Position numbers and translations under genes: made by a program. Below, piece after piece: positions 14,947-22,532 of a DNA stretch of 28,636 nt. Under the pieces are notes generated by a model, which was not told where the DNA came from, did not search any database, and saw nothing but the letters and a program-made list of their open reading frames with translations. Origin of the DNA: Dongia_A sp035274225 (GTDB lineage Bacteria > Pseudomonadota > Alphaproteobacteria > Dongiales > Dongiaceae); NCBI GenBank assembly GCA_035274225.1, contig DATEOK010000204.1, positions 1-28,636 of the forward strand, read 5' to 3'. How positions within the stretch are numbered: position 1 is the first letter of the stretch; each line of letters opens with the position of its first letter.

Positions 14947-17184
14947 ATGGCCAAATCCGCTGCACCCGTTCCGCCGCCTGAGGGCGAGATCCGTATTGCC
15001 AACCTCGCGGATGCACTCGGGGAGCGTTATCTCTCCTATGCGCTCTCCACCATCACCGCGCGTTCGCTGCCCGATGTCCGAGACGGGCTCAAGCCCGTCC
15101 ATCGGCGTCTGCTCTACGGCATGCGGCAGCTCAACCTGGAGCCGGGCGCCAAAGCCAAGAAATCGGCGCGCGTGGTCGGCGACGTCATGGGCCAATACCA
15201 CCCCCACGGCGACCAGTCGATCTACGACGCCATGGTGCGCATGGCGCAGGAATTCTCCCAGCGCTATCGGCTGGTGGACGGGCAGGGCAACTTCGGCAAT
15301 ATCGACGGCGATAACGCGGCGGCGATGCGCTACACCGAGGCCAAGCTCACCGACGCCGCCGCCCTGATGCTGGACGGCATCGACGAGGAGACCGTCGATT
15401 TCCGCCCGACCTACGACGGCGAGCACAACGAGCCGCTGGTGCTGCCCGGCGCGTTTCCGAACCTGCACGCCAACGGCGCGCAGGGCATCGCGGTCGGCAT
15501 GGCGACCAGCATCCCGCCGCACAACGTGGCGGAGATCTGCGACGCGCTGCAGCACCTGATCAAGACGCCGAACGCGCGCACCGAGACCTTGCTGGGCTAC
15601 ATGCCGGGCCCGGACTTCCCGACCGGCGGCGTGCTCAGCGAAACCCGCGAGACCATCGTCGAAGCCTACAAGACCGGCCGCGGCTCGCTGCGGGTGCGGG
15701 CGCGCTGGATCAAGGAGGACCTGAAGGGCGGCGTCTGGCAGATCGTCATCACCGAAATCCCGTACCAGGTCGCCAAGGGCAAGCTGATCGAGAAGATCGC
15801 CGAGCTGCTGAACGAGAAAAAGCTGCCGTTCCTCGACGACGTGCGCGACGAATCCGCCGCCGATGTGCGCATCGTGCTGGTGCCGAAGAGCCGCAACGTC
15901 GATCCCGAGCACCTGATGGAGCAGCTGTTCCGCACCACCGACCTCGAGATCCGCTTCGGCCTCAACATGAACGTGCTGGACGCCAACCAGGTGCCGCGCG
16001 TCATGTCGCTGGCCGAGGTGCTGCGCGCCTATCTCGACCACCGGCGCGAGGTGCTGCAGCGCCGCACCAGGTTCCGCCTGGCGGCGATCGCGCGGCGGCT
16101 GGAAATCCTCGAAGGCTATCTGAAGGCTTATCTCAACATCGATGCCGTCATCCGTGTCATCCGCACCGAGGATGATCCGAAGGCGGTCATGATGAAGAGG
16201 TGGCAGCTGACCGACATCCAGGCCGACGCCATCCTCAACATGCGGCTGCGCTCGTTGCGCAAGCTGGAAGAGATCGAGATCAAGACCGAGCACAAGAATC
16301 TCACCGGCGAGCAGAAGGACCTGAATGCGCTGCTCAAGAGCGAGGATAAGCAGTGGGACAAGATCTCCGGCGAGGTCGCTGAGCTGAAGAAGCGCTACGG
16401 CCCGAAGACCGAGCTGGGCAAGCGCCGCACCGAGCTGGGCGAGGCGCCCAGCGCCATCGTCATCCCGATCGAATCCCTGGTCGAGCGCGAGCCGGCGACG
16501 GTGATCTGCTCGTCCAAGGGTTGGATCCGCGCCATGAAGGGCCATGTCGATGACACCAGCGAGATCAAGTTCAAGGAAGGCGACCGCGCCAAGTTCGAGC
16601 TCAAGTGCGAGACCACCGACAAGCTGCTGGTGCTCGGCACCAACGGCAAGATCTACACCATCGGCGTCGACAAGCTGCCGGGCGGGCGCGGCCATGGCGA
16701 GCCGATCCGCCTGATGATCGACCTCGGCAACGAGCAGGACGTCGTGCAGCTTTTGATCTACAAGCCGGCGCAGAAGCTGCTGGTCGCCTCGGCCGACGGC
16801 CGCGGCTTCATCGTCAACTCCGACGAGGTGCTGGCGCAGACCCGCTCCGGCAAGCAGGTGCTGTCGCTGCCCGAAGGCGTCGAGGCCCAGGTTTGCACCC
16901 CGGCCGAGGGCGACATGGTCGCCTGCATCGGCGAGAACCGGAAGATGCTACTGTTCCCGATCGACCAGGTGCCGGAGATGACGCGCGGCCGTGGCGTGAT
17001 GCTGCAGAAATACAAGGACGGCGGCTTGAGCGACGCCAAGGTCTACACCAAGAAGGAGGGCCTCAGCTGGCGCCTCGGCGACAAGACGCGCACCGAGACG
17101 AATTTGCGCGACTGGATCGGCGAGCGTGCGCAAGCCGGCAGGCTGCCGCCGCAGGGCTTCCCGCGCGGGAACAAGTTCACCTAG
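14947..17184 (+). CDS. parC: DNA topoisomerase IV subunit A
   Basis: ParC is the DNA-cleaving subunit of topoisomerase IV, which separates replicated chromosomes together with ParE (not in this window). The 745-residue length is normal. The breakage-reunion domain spans about 20-490, with catalytic Y129 in AAAMRYTEAKL and the nearby GQGNFGNIDGD. The beta-propeller-type C-terminal domain occupies about 500-700. In the quinolone-determining region YHPHGDQSIYDAM, Q90 takes the place of E. coli S80 and D94 that of E84. It lies after recO, the flavoenzyme and a repeat element, separated by 216 bp, so it probably has its own promoter. The assignment as ParC rather than GyrA rests on the short N-terminus and the absence of a clear GyrA box. 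Confidence 0.94.
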   Translation: MAKSAAPVPPPEGEIRIANLADALGERYLSYALSTITARSLPDVRDGLKPVHRRLLYGMRQLNLEPGAKAKKSARVVGDVMGQYHPHGDQSIYDAMVRMAQEFSQRYRLVDGQGNFGNIDGDNAAAMRYTEAKLTDAAALMLDGIDEETVDFRPTYDGEHNEPLVLPGAFPNLHANGAQGIAVGMATSIPPHNVAEICDALQHLIKTPNARTETLLGYMPGPDFPTGGVLSETRETIVEAYKTGRGSLRVRARWIKEDLKGGVWQIVITEIPYQVAKGKLIEKIAELLNEKKLPFLDDVRDESAADVRIVLVPKSRNVDPEHLMEQLFRTTDLEIRFGLNMNVLDANQVPRVMSLAEVLRAYLDHRREVLQRRTRFRLAAIARRLEILEGYLKAYLNIDAVIRVIRTEDDPKAVMMKRWQLTDIQADAILNMRLRSLRKLEEIEIKTEHKNLTGEQKDLNALLKSEDKQWDKISGEVAELKKRYGPKTELGKRRTELGEAPSAIVIPIESLVEREPATVICSSKGWIRAMKGHVDDTSEIKFKEGDRAKFELKCETTDKLLVLGTNGKIYTIGVDKLPGGRGHGEPIRLMIDLGNEQDVVQLLIYKPAQKLLVASADGRGFIVNSDEVLAQTRSGKQVLSLPEGVEAQVCTPAEGDMVACIGENRKMLLFPIDQVPEMTRGRGVMLQKYKDGGLSDAKVYTKKEGLSWRLGDKTRTETNLRDWIGERAQAGRLPPQGFPRGNKFT

Positions 17185-17212
17185 GCAAGCGCGCTCTACG
17201 TTCCATTTCATA

Positions 17213-17323
17213 TGTCATCCCGCGCGGGCCGCGCACCGGCACGACCGGGGACCCATGCGGCTCGTCGACGCCTCGGTGAAATGGCATGGGTCCCGGCTCT
17301 CGCTGCGCTCGGCCGGGATGACA
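17213..17323. repeat. Palindromic intergenic element, different type
   Basis: The spacer between convergent parC and the SDR gene contains nested perfect inverted repeats. The outer arms are TGTCATCCCG (17213-17222) and CGGGATGACA (17314-17323). The inner arms are GGGACCCATGC (17248-17258) and GCATGGGTCCC (17284-17294). The 14-nt core of the other two elements is missing, but the outer TCAT/ATGA ends are similar. As it sits between converging genes, its stems could also serve as a bidirectional terminator; the long T-run expected of a classical one is absent. Confidence 0.75.
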
Positions 17324-17333
17324 TTGAGAGTGG

Positions 17334-18098
17334 TTACCGCGCTCCGCCGCCATCCACCACGATGGTCTGGCCGGTGATGTAGCCGGCGCCGGCGAGCAGG
17401 TAGAAGATGACCTCGGCGTAGTCCTCCGGCTTGCCGGCGCGGCGCAGCGGCAGCTTGGCGATGTGCCGTGCCAGGTCGTCGGGGTCGAAGCGGCACTCCC
17501 AGCTGGAGCCGTCCACCACGTTCGGCGCGATGGCATTGACGCGCACGTCAGGCCCCAACGCGTGCGCCCATTCCTTGGTCAGCAGGATGAGCGCGGCCTT
17601 GGTCGAGGCGTAGACCGAGGACGAGCCGCCATAGCCGAGGCCCGCGGTCGAGGCGATGTTGACCACCGCGCCCTTGGCCGCACGCAGATGCGGCGCGGCG
17701 GCCTTGAGGCAGCGGTAAGGGCCGACCTGGTTGATCGAGAGCAGCTTCATCCAGAACGCCTCGTCCTGGCGCTCGAAATCGCTCGGCGGGATCGGCGCCT
17801 TGGTGCCGGGCGTCGCGGCGTTGTTGACCAGGAAGTCGAGGCGGCCGAAATGGCGCACCGCCGCTTCGACCATCGCGATGACCTCTTCCGGCTTCGAGAC
17901 ATCGCCGGCGAATGCCGCGATGTCATGGCCGGTGGCGCGCAGCCGCGCGACCTCCTGCTCCAGCCGCGGATTGCCGCCGAGGTCATTGATCGCGACCTTG
18001 GCGCCGTTCTTTGCCAGGCGCTCGACCGTCGCTAGGCCGATGCCCGATGCGCCGCCGGTGACCAGCGCCACCTTGCCCGATAGATCCGCTGTGATCAT
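17334..18098 (-). CDS. SDR family oxidoreductase (operon 1)
   Basis: This 254-residue classical short-chain dehydrogenase/reductase catalyses NAD(P)-linked oxidation or reduction in the cytosol. The cofactor loop is TGGASGIG (14-21), NNAA is at 92-95, and the catalytic S150, Y163 and K167 are in place (VVNIAS, VYASTKAA). D39 after the second strand favours NAD(H). The C-terminus ITGQTIVVDGGGAR is typical. The ATG at 18098 is preceded by GAGGAG and shares one nucleotide with the stop of the upstream ATPase gene (TGATG), so translation is coupled. It is the last gene of the NTF2-like / ATPase / SDR operon. The substrate is unknown. Confidence 0.9.
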   Translation of the reverse strand: MITADLSGKVALVTGGASGIGLATVERLAKNGAKVAINDLGGNPRLEQEVARLRATGHDIAAFAGDVSKPEEVIAMVEAAVRHFGRLDFLVNNAATPGTKAPIPPSDFERQDEAFWMKLLSINQVGPYRCLKAAAPHLRAAKGAVVNIASTAGLGYGGSSSVYASTKAALILLTKEWAHALGPDVRVNAIAPNVVDGSSWECRFDPDDLARHIAKLPLRRAGKPEDYAEVIFYLLAGAGYITGQTIVVDGGGAR

Positions 18099-19213
18099 CA
18101 CTCCTCCTCGTCGCGAAATTCGCCGCTCAGCGTCAGGCCTTCGATATTGGTGGCGCCGTTTTCCTTGATGACGCGCCGCGCCTTCTTGCCGGTTTCTTCG
18201 TACAGTGCATCGGCCAGCGCCTCCGAGTGCGTCACGATCCAGATGCGCGTGCGCTGCGCCGCTTGCGCGATCAGGCGCGCGAGGGGCGGCAGGAGCGAGG
18301 GATGCAGGCTCGCCTCCGGCTCGTTGAGGGCGATCAGGCTCGGCAGGCGATAGCCCATCAGCGCGCCGAGCAGGCACAGATATTTAAGCGTGCCGTCGGA
18401 CAGCTCATGCGCGCCGAACGGCCGTTGAAATTCCGGATAGCGGACCGATAGTTCGCACCAGCTTCCGCTATCGCCCGCCATCAGGAACGCACCTGGAAAT
18501 GCGTCGGCAAAAGCGCGCTGCAGATCGGTCGTCTCCTGACGGATGACTGACAGGGTGCCGAGCACTGCCGCCAAGTCATGCCCGTCCGCGCTCAAGGTCG
18601 CCGTCGAGATGGCATGGCAGGGTTGGCGGATCGGCGAGGCATCGTCGGTGCGGAAATCGTGATAGAGCCGCCAGTCCAGCATCTCCTGCCGGACCATCTC
18701 GATCTCCGGATAGCGCGCACCGTCGCGGAAGGCGACCAGCGCGGTCTCCGACGACAGGACTGCATCCTTGTGCATCTCGCGTGCACCCTCCGCGTTGCGC
18801 AGATTCACGACCGGCCCCATCCGCTCCAGCATCGTCACCTTGCGCTTGGCGACGGTCGCGATGATCCGCTCTTCCTTGACCAAAGGCTCGATCTTGAAGG
18901 CGGCCTGGGCCGGACTGGGCAAGCCGACCTCGACTTCGTAGCGGAGATGATCGATGTCGGCCTTCAGGATCAGCCGTACGGGTTCCCGGCGCATGCGACC
19001 GCCACCGGCCCACAGCACGGATTCAACGCCGCCTTCCTCCGCGATCGCGCGCGTGATCGTGCCTTCAGCAGCGGCGCGCAACAGGCCGAGCGCCTTGTAG
19101 AGATTGCTCTTGCCCACACCGTTCTCGCCGACAAAGACGGAGCAGGGCTCGACCTGGAGATAGAGATTGGGGATCGAGCGGTAGCCCTTGATCGAGATGG
19201 CGTCGAGCGGCAT
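18098..19213 (-). CDS. Stand-alone AAA ATPase, RecF/OLD-like (AAA_21, COG4637-type)
   Basis: This 371-residue protein is an ABC-type ATPase of the RecF/SMC/OLD superfamily without a membrane domain. Walker A is GENGVGKS (29-36). The ABC-like signature is LSDGT (271-275). The Walker B region is LIALNEPEASLHP (293-305), with N replacing the usual Asp and E298 available for catalysis, a feature I recall in this family. The switch histidine is H329 in IWIVTHSEALADAL. The middle region (about 70-265) takes the place of the coiled coil and carries no TOPRIM nuclease. It is wedged between an NTF2-like gene (8 nt upstream) and an SDR gene (1-nt overlap). Relatives are annotated only as predicted ATPases; DNA-end or defence-related roles are speculative. 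Confidence 0.88.
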   Translation of the reverse strand: MPLDAISIKGYRSIPNLYLQVEPCSVFVGENGVGKSNLYKALGLLRAAAEGTITRAIAEEGGVESVLWAGGGRMRREPVRLILKADIDHLRYEVEVGLPSPAQAAFKIEPLVKEERIIATVAKRKVTMLERMGPVVNLRNAEGAREMHKDAVLSSETALVAFRDGARYPEIEMVRQEMLDWRLYHDFRTDDASPIRQPCHAISTATLSADGHDLAAVLGTLSVIRQETTDLQRAFADAFPGAFLMAGDSGSWCELSVRYPEFQRPFGAHELSDGTLKYLCLLGALMGYRLPSLIALNEPEASLHPSLLPPLARLIAQAAQRTRIWIVTHSEALADALYEETGKKARRVIKENGATNIEGLTLSGEFRDEEE

Positions 19214-19221
19214 CGGAGTCT

Positions 19222-19581
19222 CTATTCGCGTGGCAGCGGCAAGTTGTACAGCCGCAGGAAGCTGAGCTTGTCCCAATAGCCGCGCTGGAACTGAATCCTG
19301 CCGTCCCGCACCTGGAAGAAACCGCAGCCGCGCAAGCCCTTCGGATCGCGCCACTCGAGGATCGCCCACTCGCCGTCCTCGAAGATGTTCTCCGGGATGC
19401 ACACCATCTCCGCGTTGGCGAACTCGCGCGCGAACATGGCTCGGATCGCGGCGCGGCCCTCGACCGGACTCTCCGCCACCTGGTGGTTGACGGCACTTTC
19501 GGCATAGAAGCCGGCCAGCGCATCGGCGTCGGCGCGGTTGAAGGTCTCGACCCAGGCTTTCACGAGTTGCTTCGGCGTCAT
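19222..19581 (-). CDS. NTF2-like (SnoaL-type) protein A
   Basis: This 119-residue protein has the cone-shaped NTF2-like/SnoaL fold used by ketosteroid-isomerase-like enzymes and ligand-binding proteins. The N-terminal helix pair reads VKAWVETFNRADADALAGFYAESAVNHQ in two parts, followed by the segment EGRAAIRAMFAREFANA and strands ending in FFQVRDGRIQFQRGYWDKL. The ATG at 19581 follows a strong GGAGGAAG site. It is the first gene of a minus-strand operon with the ATPase and an SDR, and it diverges from a second NTF2-like gene 120 bp away. Catalytic activity is uncertain because members of the fold vary widely. Confidence 0.85.
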   Translation of the reverse strand: MTPKQLVKAWVETFNRADADALAGFYAESAVNHQVAESPVEGRAAIRAMFAREFANAEMVCIPENIFEDGEWAILEWRDPKGLRGCGFFQVRDGRIQFQRGYWDKLSFLRLYNLPLPRE

Positions 19582-19602
19582 GATCTTCCTCCGGGCGTGA
19601 GA

Positions 19603-19632
19603 TTGACAGAAGTCGGCCCGGCTCGCTACCAA
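19603..19632 (+). promoter_or_regulatory. Candidate promoter of the NTF2-like B / SDR operon
   Basis: A perfect -35 hexamer TTGACA at 19603-19608 is followed, 18 nt later, by TACCAA at 19627-19632 as a weak -10. It lies in the 120-bp divergent spacer, about 70 nt before the start codon at 19702. The poor -10 suggests either a weak promoter or a need for an activator. Confidence 0.35.
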
Positions 19633-19701
19633 AGCATGCCTCCCTCCGGGAAGCGGTCGTATGCGCGTGATCCAGTCCACGACATTTGGCGGAGCGTCAT
19701 T

Positions 19702-20079
19702 ATGAGTGATCCAGCCGGAAGAGAACCGATCTACGATCCCCAGGAATTGGAGCGGCAGTTGGTGGTCAGGGAGAACGCAGGCGACGTCAGTGGCATGACC
19801 GCCTTGTTCGAGCCGGACGCGGTGATTGAGCTCAACGACGGACGGCTGGTGCGAGGTAAGGACGCTATCCGCGCGTTTTTCACCAAGCTCCAAGTGACCG
19901 GCTTGGGACCGGAAGGACGAAGGTTCAAGCTCGGGGAGCAGCGCCCGGCACTTATTTGCGGTGATCTGGCCCTCACCTCGACGCGCAGCGTTGATGGTGA
20001 CATAACCTCCGAGGTTGCGCGGCGCCAAGGCGATGGAACGTGGCTTTGGGTGCTCGACAGGTGGTCTGTCACTTGGTGA
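19702..20079 (+). CDS. NTF2-like (SnoaL/DUF4440-type) protein B
   Basis: This 125-residue protein also has an NTF2-like fold: helices LERQLVVRENAGDVSGMTALF, in two turns, then PDAVIELNDGRLVRGKDAIRAFF and strands through TWLWVLDRWSVTW, the typical terminal strand of SnoaL/DUF4440 proteins. It is not a close copy of protein A on the other strand. The ATG at 19702 is preferred to one at 19639 because the conserved part starts there; its Shine-Dalgarno is weak. An SDR gene starts 10 nt after its stop, so they form a two-gene operon. A small-molecule enzymatic or chaperoning role next to an oxidoreductase is likely, but the substrate is unknown. Confidence 0.82.
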   Translation: MSDPAGREPIYDPQELERQLVVRENAGDVSGMTALFEPDAVIELNDGRLVRGKDAIRAFFTKLQVTGLGPEGRRFKLGEQRPALICGDLALTSTRSVDGDITSEVARRQGDGTWLWVLDRWSVTW

Positions 20080-20089
20080 GGCTCAACGT

Positions 20090-20866
20090 ATGACGGCTGC
20101 ACCCCTGTTCGATATCAAGGATCGTGCCTACATCGTCACCGGCGCTGGGCGCGGCATCGGCGCGGAGCTGGCCGCCGGTCTTGCGGAGTCCGGCGCCAGT
20201 GTCGTGGTGGCCGGGAGGACGGCGGCGGATTGCGAAAAAGTTGCCGCCGGCATTGTGCAGCAGGGCGGCCGCGCCATCGCGGTCCCGTTCGATGCCCGCG
20301 ACGAGGCGCAATGCGCGGCCTTGATCGCCGAAACGGAGAAAGTGTTCGGCCGGCTCGACGGCGCGGTGGTCAATCACGGCATCGGCCTGCATCGCGATGC
20401 GCTCGACACCACGCGCGACGAGTTCGCCGACATGCTGGACGGCAATCTCACCAGCTATTTCCTGATGTGCCGCGAGCTGGGCCGCCGCTGGGTGGCAGCG
20501 GGCAAGCCGGGCTCGATCGTGCTCATGTCGTCCAACGCCAGCTTTCTCGCCTACGAAGAGCTCGCGGCCTACGGCGTGTCGAAGGCCGGCGTCGACCAGT
20601 TGTGCCGGCAGCTGGCCACCGAGTGGGCGCGCTACGACATCCGCGTCAACGCGATCGGCCCCGGCTACATGACGGCGTCGATGAAGGGCATCGAGAGCAT
20701 CTACGACGCGCCCGAAGTGAAGGCGAAGATCCTGCCCAGGATTCCCGCCGGCCGCTACGGCGCCCTGCGCGAGCTGCTTGGCGCGACGTTGTATTTCCTG
20801 TCGGACGAGGCGGGCTACACCACCGGCCAGTATCTCGCCATCGACGGCGGCTATTCCCTGATCTGA
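20090..20866 (+). CDS. SDR family oxidoreductase (operon 2)
   Basis: This 258-residue classical SDR enzyme is of the gluconate-5-dehydrogenase / 3-oxoacyl-reductase type. The cofactor loop is TGAGRGIG (17-24) and the catalytic residues are S148, Y161 and K165 (LMSSNASF, YGVSKAG). The normally NNAG motif is changed to NHG (95-97, VVNHGIG). R43 in AGRT after the second strand suggests NADP(H) preference. The end reads YTTGQYLAIDGGYSLI. The ATG at 20090 follows the NTF2-like gene by 10 nt. A TTT transporter operon begins about 180 bp downstream on the same strand, so the dehydrogenase might act on what that system imports; this link is inference from position. Confidence 0.9.
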   Translation: MTAAPLFDIKDRAYIVTGAGRGIGAELAAGLAESGASVVVAGRTAADCEKVAAGIVQQGGRAIAVPFDARDEAQCAALIAETEKVFGRLDGAVVNHGIGLHRDALDTTRDEFADMLDGNLTSYFLMCRELGRRWVAAGKPGSIVLMSSNASFLAYEELAAYGVSKAGVDQLCRQLATEWARYDIRVNAIGPGYMTASMKGIESIYDAPEVKAKILPRIPAGRYGALRELLGATLYFLSDEAGYTTGQYLAIDGGYSLI

Positions 20867-20898
20867 CCCCCGACCTATTGCTGAGTTGATGAGGCGAT

Positions 20899-20927
20899 TT
20901 GACAGCCATACTGTCGGATTTCTTAAC
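20899..20927 (+). promoter_or_regulatory. Candidate tctC promoter with overlapping operator
   Basis: A perfect TTGACA -35 (20899-20904) overlaps the inverted repeat GACAG-N5-CTGTC (20901-20915). A weak -10, CTTAAC, lies at 20922-20927 with 17-nt spacing. A symmetric site over the -35 would suit a repressor. The start codon of tctC is about 117 nt downstream. No regulator gene of the TctD or LysR kind is adjacent. Confidence 0.35.
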
Positions 20928-21043
20928 GACGCAGCGAGGTGATAAGGCCGCAACTTTCCAGGGGTTTTAACGTTAGTGAACCGCCGCCTCTTGCCGCATT
21001 GGGGAGCAGGAAGGCCTCGGAAGAAGATCCAAGGGAGGAATAC

Positions 21044-22021
21044 ATGAGGCTCATGACGTCGCTGGCCGTGTTGGCCGGCATCTTCTCCGCATCGGTCTCC
21101 GCCGCGGAGGCGCAGGATTATCCCGCCAATCCCATCACCGTGATCGTGCCGTTCGCGGCCGGCGGACCGACCGATACGGTCACCCGCCTGGTTGCGGAAT
21201 CGATGTCCAAGACATTGGGTCAGCAGGTGATCGTCGAGAATGTCGGCGGCGCCGGCGGCACCCTCGGCGCGGCGCGCGCCGCCAAGGCGGAGCCCGACGG
21301 CTACACTCTGCTGCTGCACCACATCGGCATGGCGACCAGCGCCACGCTCTATCGCAAGCTGCCGTACGATCCGAAGACCGCCTTCGCGCCGATCGGCCTG
21401 GTGACGGAGGTGCCGATGATCCTGGTGGCGCGCAAGGACTTCCCCCCCAACACCCTCCAGGAGCTGATCGCCTACGTGAAGGCGCACAAGGACGAGGTGA
21501 CCTACGCCAACGCCGGCGTCGGCGCGGCCTCGCACCTGTGCGGCATGCTGTTCATGCAGGCGATCGAGACGCCGCTGACGACGGTGCCGTACAAGGGCAC
21601 CGGCCCGGCGATGACCGACCTGCTCGGCGGCCAGGTCGACCTGCTGTGCGACCAGTCGACCAACACCACCGGCCAGATCAAGGCGAACGAGATCAAGGCC
21701 TATGGCGTCTTCACCGATCAGCGCCTGGGCAACCTGCCCGACCTGCCGACCATCAAGGAAGGCGGCCTCGACGGAATGAGCTTCGCGATCTGGCATGGCC
21801 TCTATGCCCCGGCCGGCACGCCGGAGCCGATCATCGCCAAGCTCGAAGCGGCCCTGAAGGCCGCGCTCGCCGATCCCAAGGTGGTGCAGCGCTTCGCCGA
21901 GCTCGGCACCGCGCCGGTGCCCGCCGATCAGGCGACGCCGGCCGCGCTCCAGCAGAAGGTCGTCTCCGAAATCGAGCGCTGGAAGCCGGTGATCGAGAAA
22001 GCCGGCGAATACGCCGACTGA
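21044..22021 (+). CDS. tctC: TTT transporter solute-binding protein (Bug/TctC family)
   Basis: This 325-residue periplasmic receptor captures a small carboxylate or related solute and delivers it to TctBA. The signal peptide covers about residues 1-23, with the cleavage site AEA|QDY. The mature start, DYPANPITVIVPFAAGGPTD, is the hallmark of the Bug family, and VPYKGTGPAMTDLLGG, LPDLPTIKEGG and WHGLYAPAGTP are its usual conserved blocks. The ATG at 21044 follows an ideal AAGGGAGGAA site; upstream in-frame sequence is not a signal peptide. It heads the tctC-tctB-tctA operon. Ligands in the family range from tricarboxylates to aromatic acids and nicotinate, so the substrate cannot be fixed. Confidence 0.93.
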   Translation: MRLMTSLAVLAGIFSASVSAAEAQDYPANPITVIVPFAAGGPTDTVTRLVAESMSKTLGQQVIVENVGGAGGTLGAARAAKAEPDGYTLLLHHIGMATSATLYRKLPYDPKTAFAPIGLVTEVPMILVARKDFPPNTLQELIAYVKAHKDEVTYANAGVGAASHLCGMLFMQAIETPLTTVPYKGTGPAMTDLLGGQVDLLCDQSTNTTGQIKANEIKAYGVFTDQRLGNLPDLPTIKEGGLDGMSFAIWHGLYAPAGTPEPIIAKLEAALKAALADPKVVQRFAELGTAPVPADQATPAALQQKVVSEIERWKPVIEKAGEYAD

Positions 22022-22028
22022 CGCTACT

Positions 22029-22059
22029 CTCCGATGGCGGCGCCAGGCCGCCATCGGAG
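22029..22059 (+). promoter_or_regulatory. Intercistronic stem-loop between tctC and tctB
   Basis: A perfect 13-bp GC-rich stem with a 5-nt loop begins 8 nt after the tctC stop (arms CTCCGATGGCGGC and GCCGCCATCGGAG). No T-run follows, so full termination is unlikely. In transport operons such structures protect the 3' end of the binding-protein message and lower expression of the membrane subunits. That role is inferred here from its position. Confidence 0.7.
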
Positions 22060-22078
22060 CCGCGCGACGGGGGTGGCG

Positions 22079-22531
22079 ATGAACGCCAATGCCAAGGATG
22101 TCTCCGCCGGACTGCTCTTCATCGCGGTCGCGGTGTTGTTCGCGCTCGGCATCATCGATCTTGATCTCGGCACCGCACGCAAGCTCGGGCCTGGTGCGTT
22201 TCCGCTGCTGCTGTCCGGCGTGCTGGCGCTGCTCGGCGTGATCATCGTGGCCAAGGGAATCCGCACGCCTGCTGCGCACGACATGACGATGCCGTGGCGC
22301 GGCATCGTGCTGATCGTGCTGGCGCCGGTCCTGTTCGGACTCACGGTGCGCGACTTCGGCCTGATTGCCTCGATCGCGATCGTGGTCGCGGTCTCGGCCT
22401 ACGCCAGCCGCCGCATGACGCTGAAGCTCGCGGTCGCACTGATCATCGGCCTCACGCTGTTCTGCGTGCTGGTCTTCCATGTCGGCCTGGGTTTGCCGGT
22501 GCGGCTCGTCGGCCGGTGGCTCGGAGGGTGA
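22079..22531 (+). CDS. tctB: TTT transporter small membrane subunit
   Basis: This 150-residue membrane protein has the four hydrophobic helices expected of TctB. The first reads VSAGLLFIAVAVLFALGI, after which the family's LGTARKLGPGAFPLLLSGVL segment appears. Later helices run through WRGIVLIVLAPVLFGLTV and LKLAVALIIGLTLFCVLVF. The ATG at 22079 is preferred over one at 22034, which would place the intercistronic stem-loop inside the reading frame. Its stop is 1 nt before the tctA start. The protein is poorly conserved in sequence throughout the family, so the identification leans on the helix pattern and context. Confidence 0.88.
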   Translation: MNANAKDVSAGLLFIAVAVLFALGIIDLDLGTARKLGPGAFPLLLSGVLALLGVIIVAKGIRTPAAHDMTMPWRGIVLIVLAPVLFGLTVRDFGLIASIAIVVAVSAYASRRMTLKLAVALIIGLTLFCVLVFHVGLGLPVRLVGRWLGG

Positions 22532-22532
22532 G

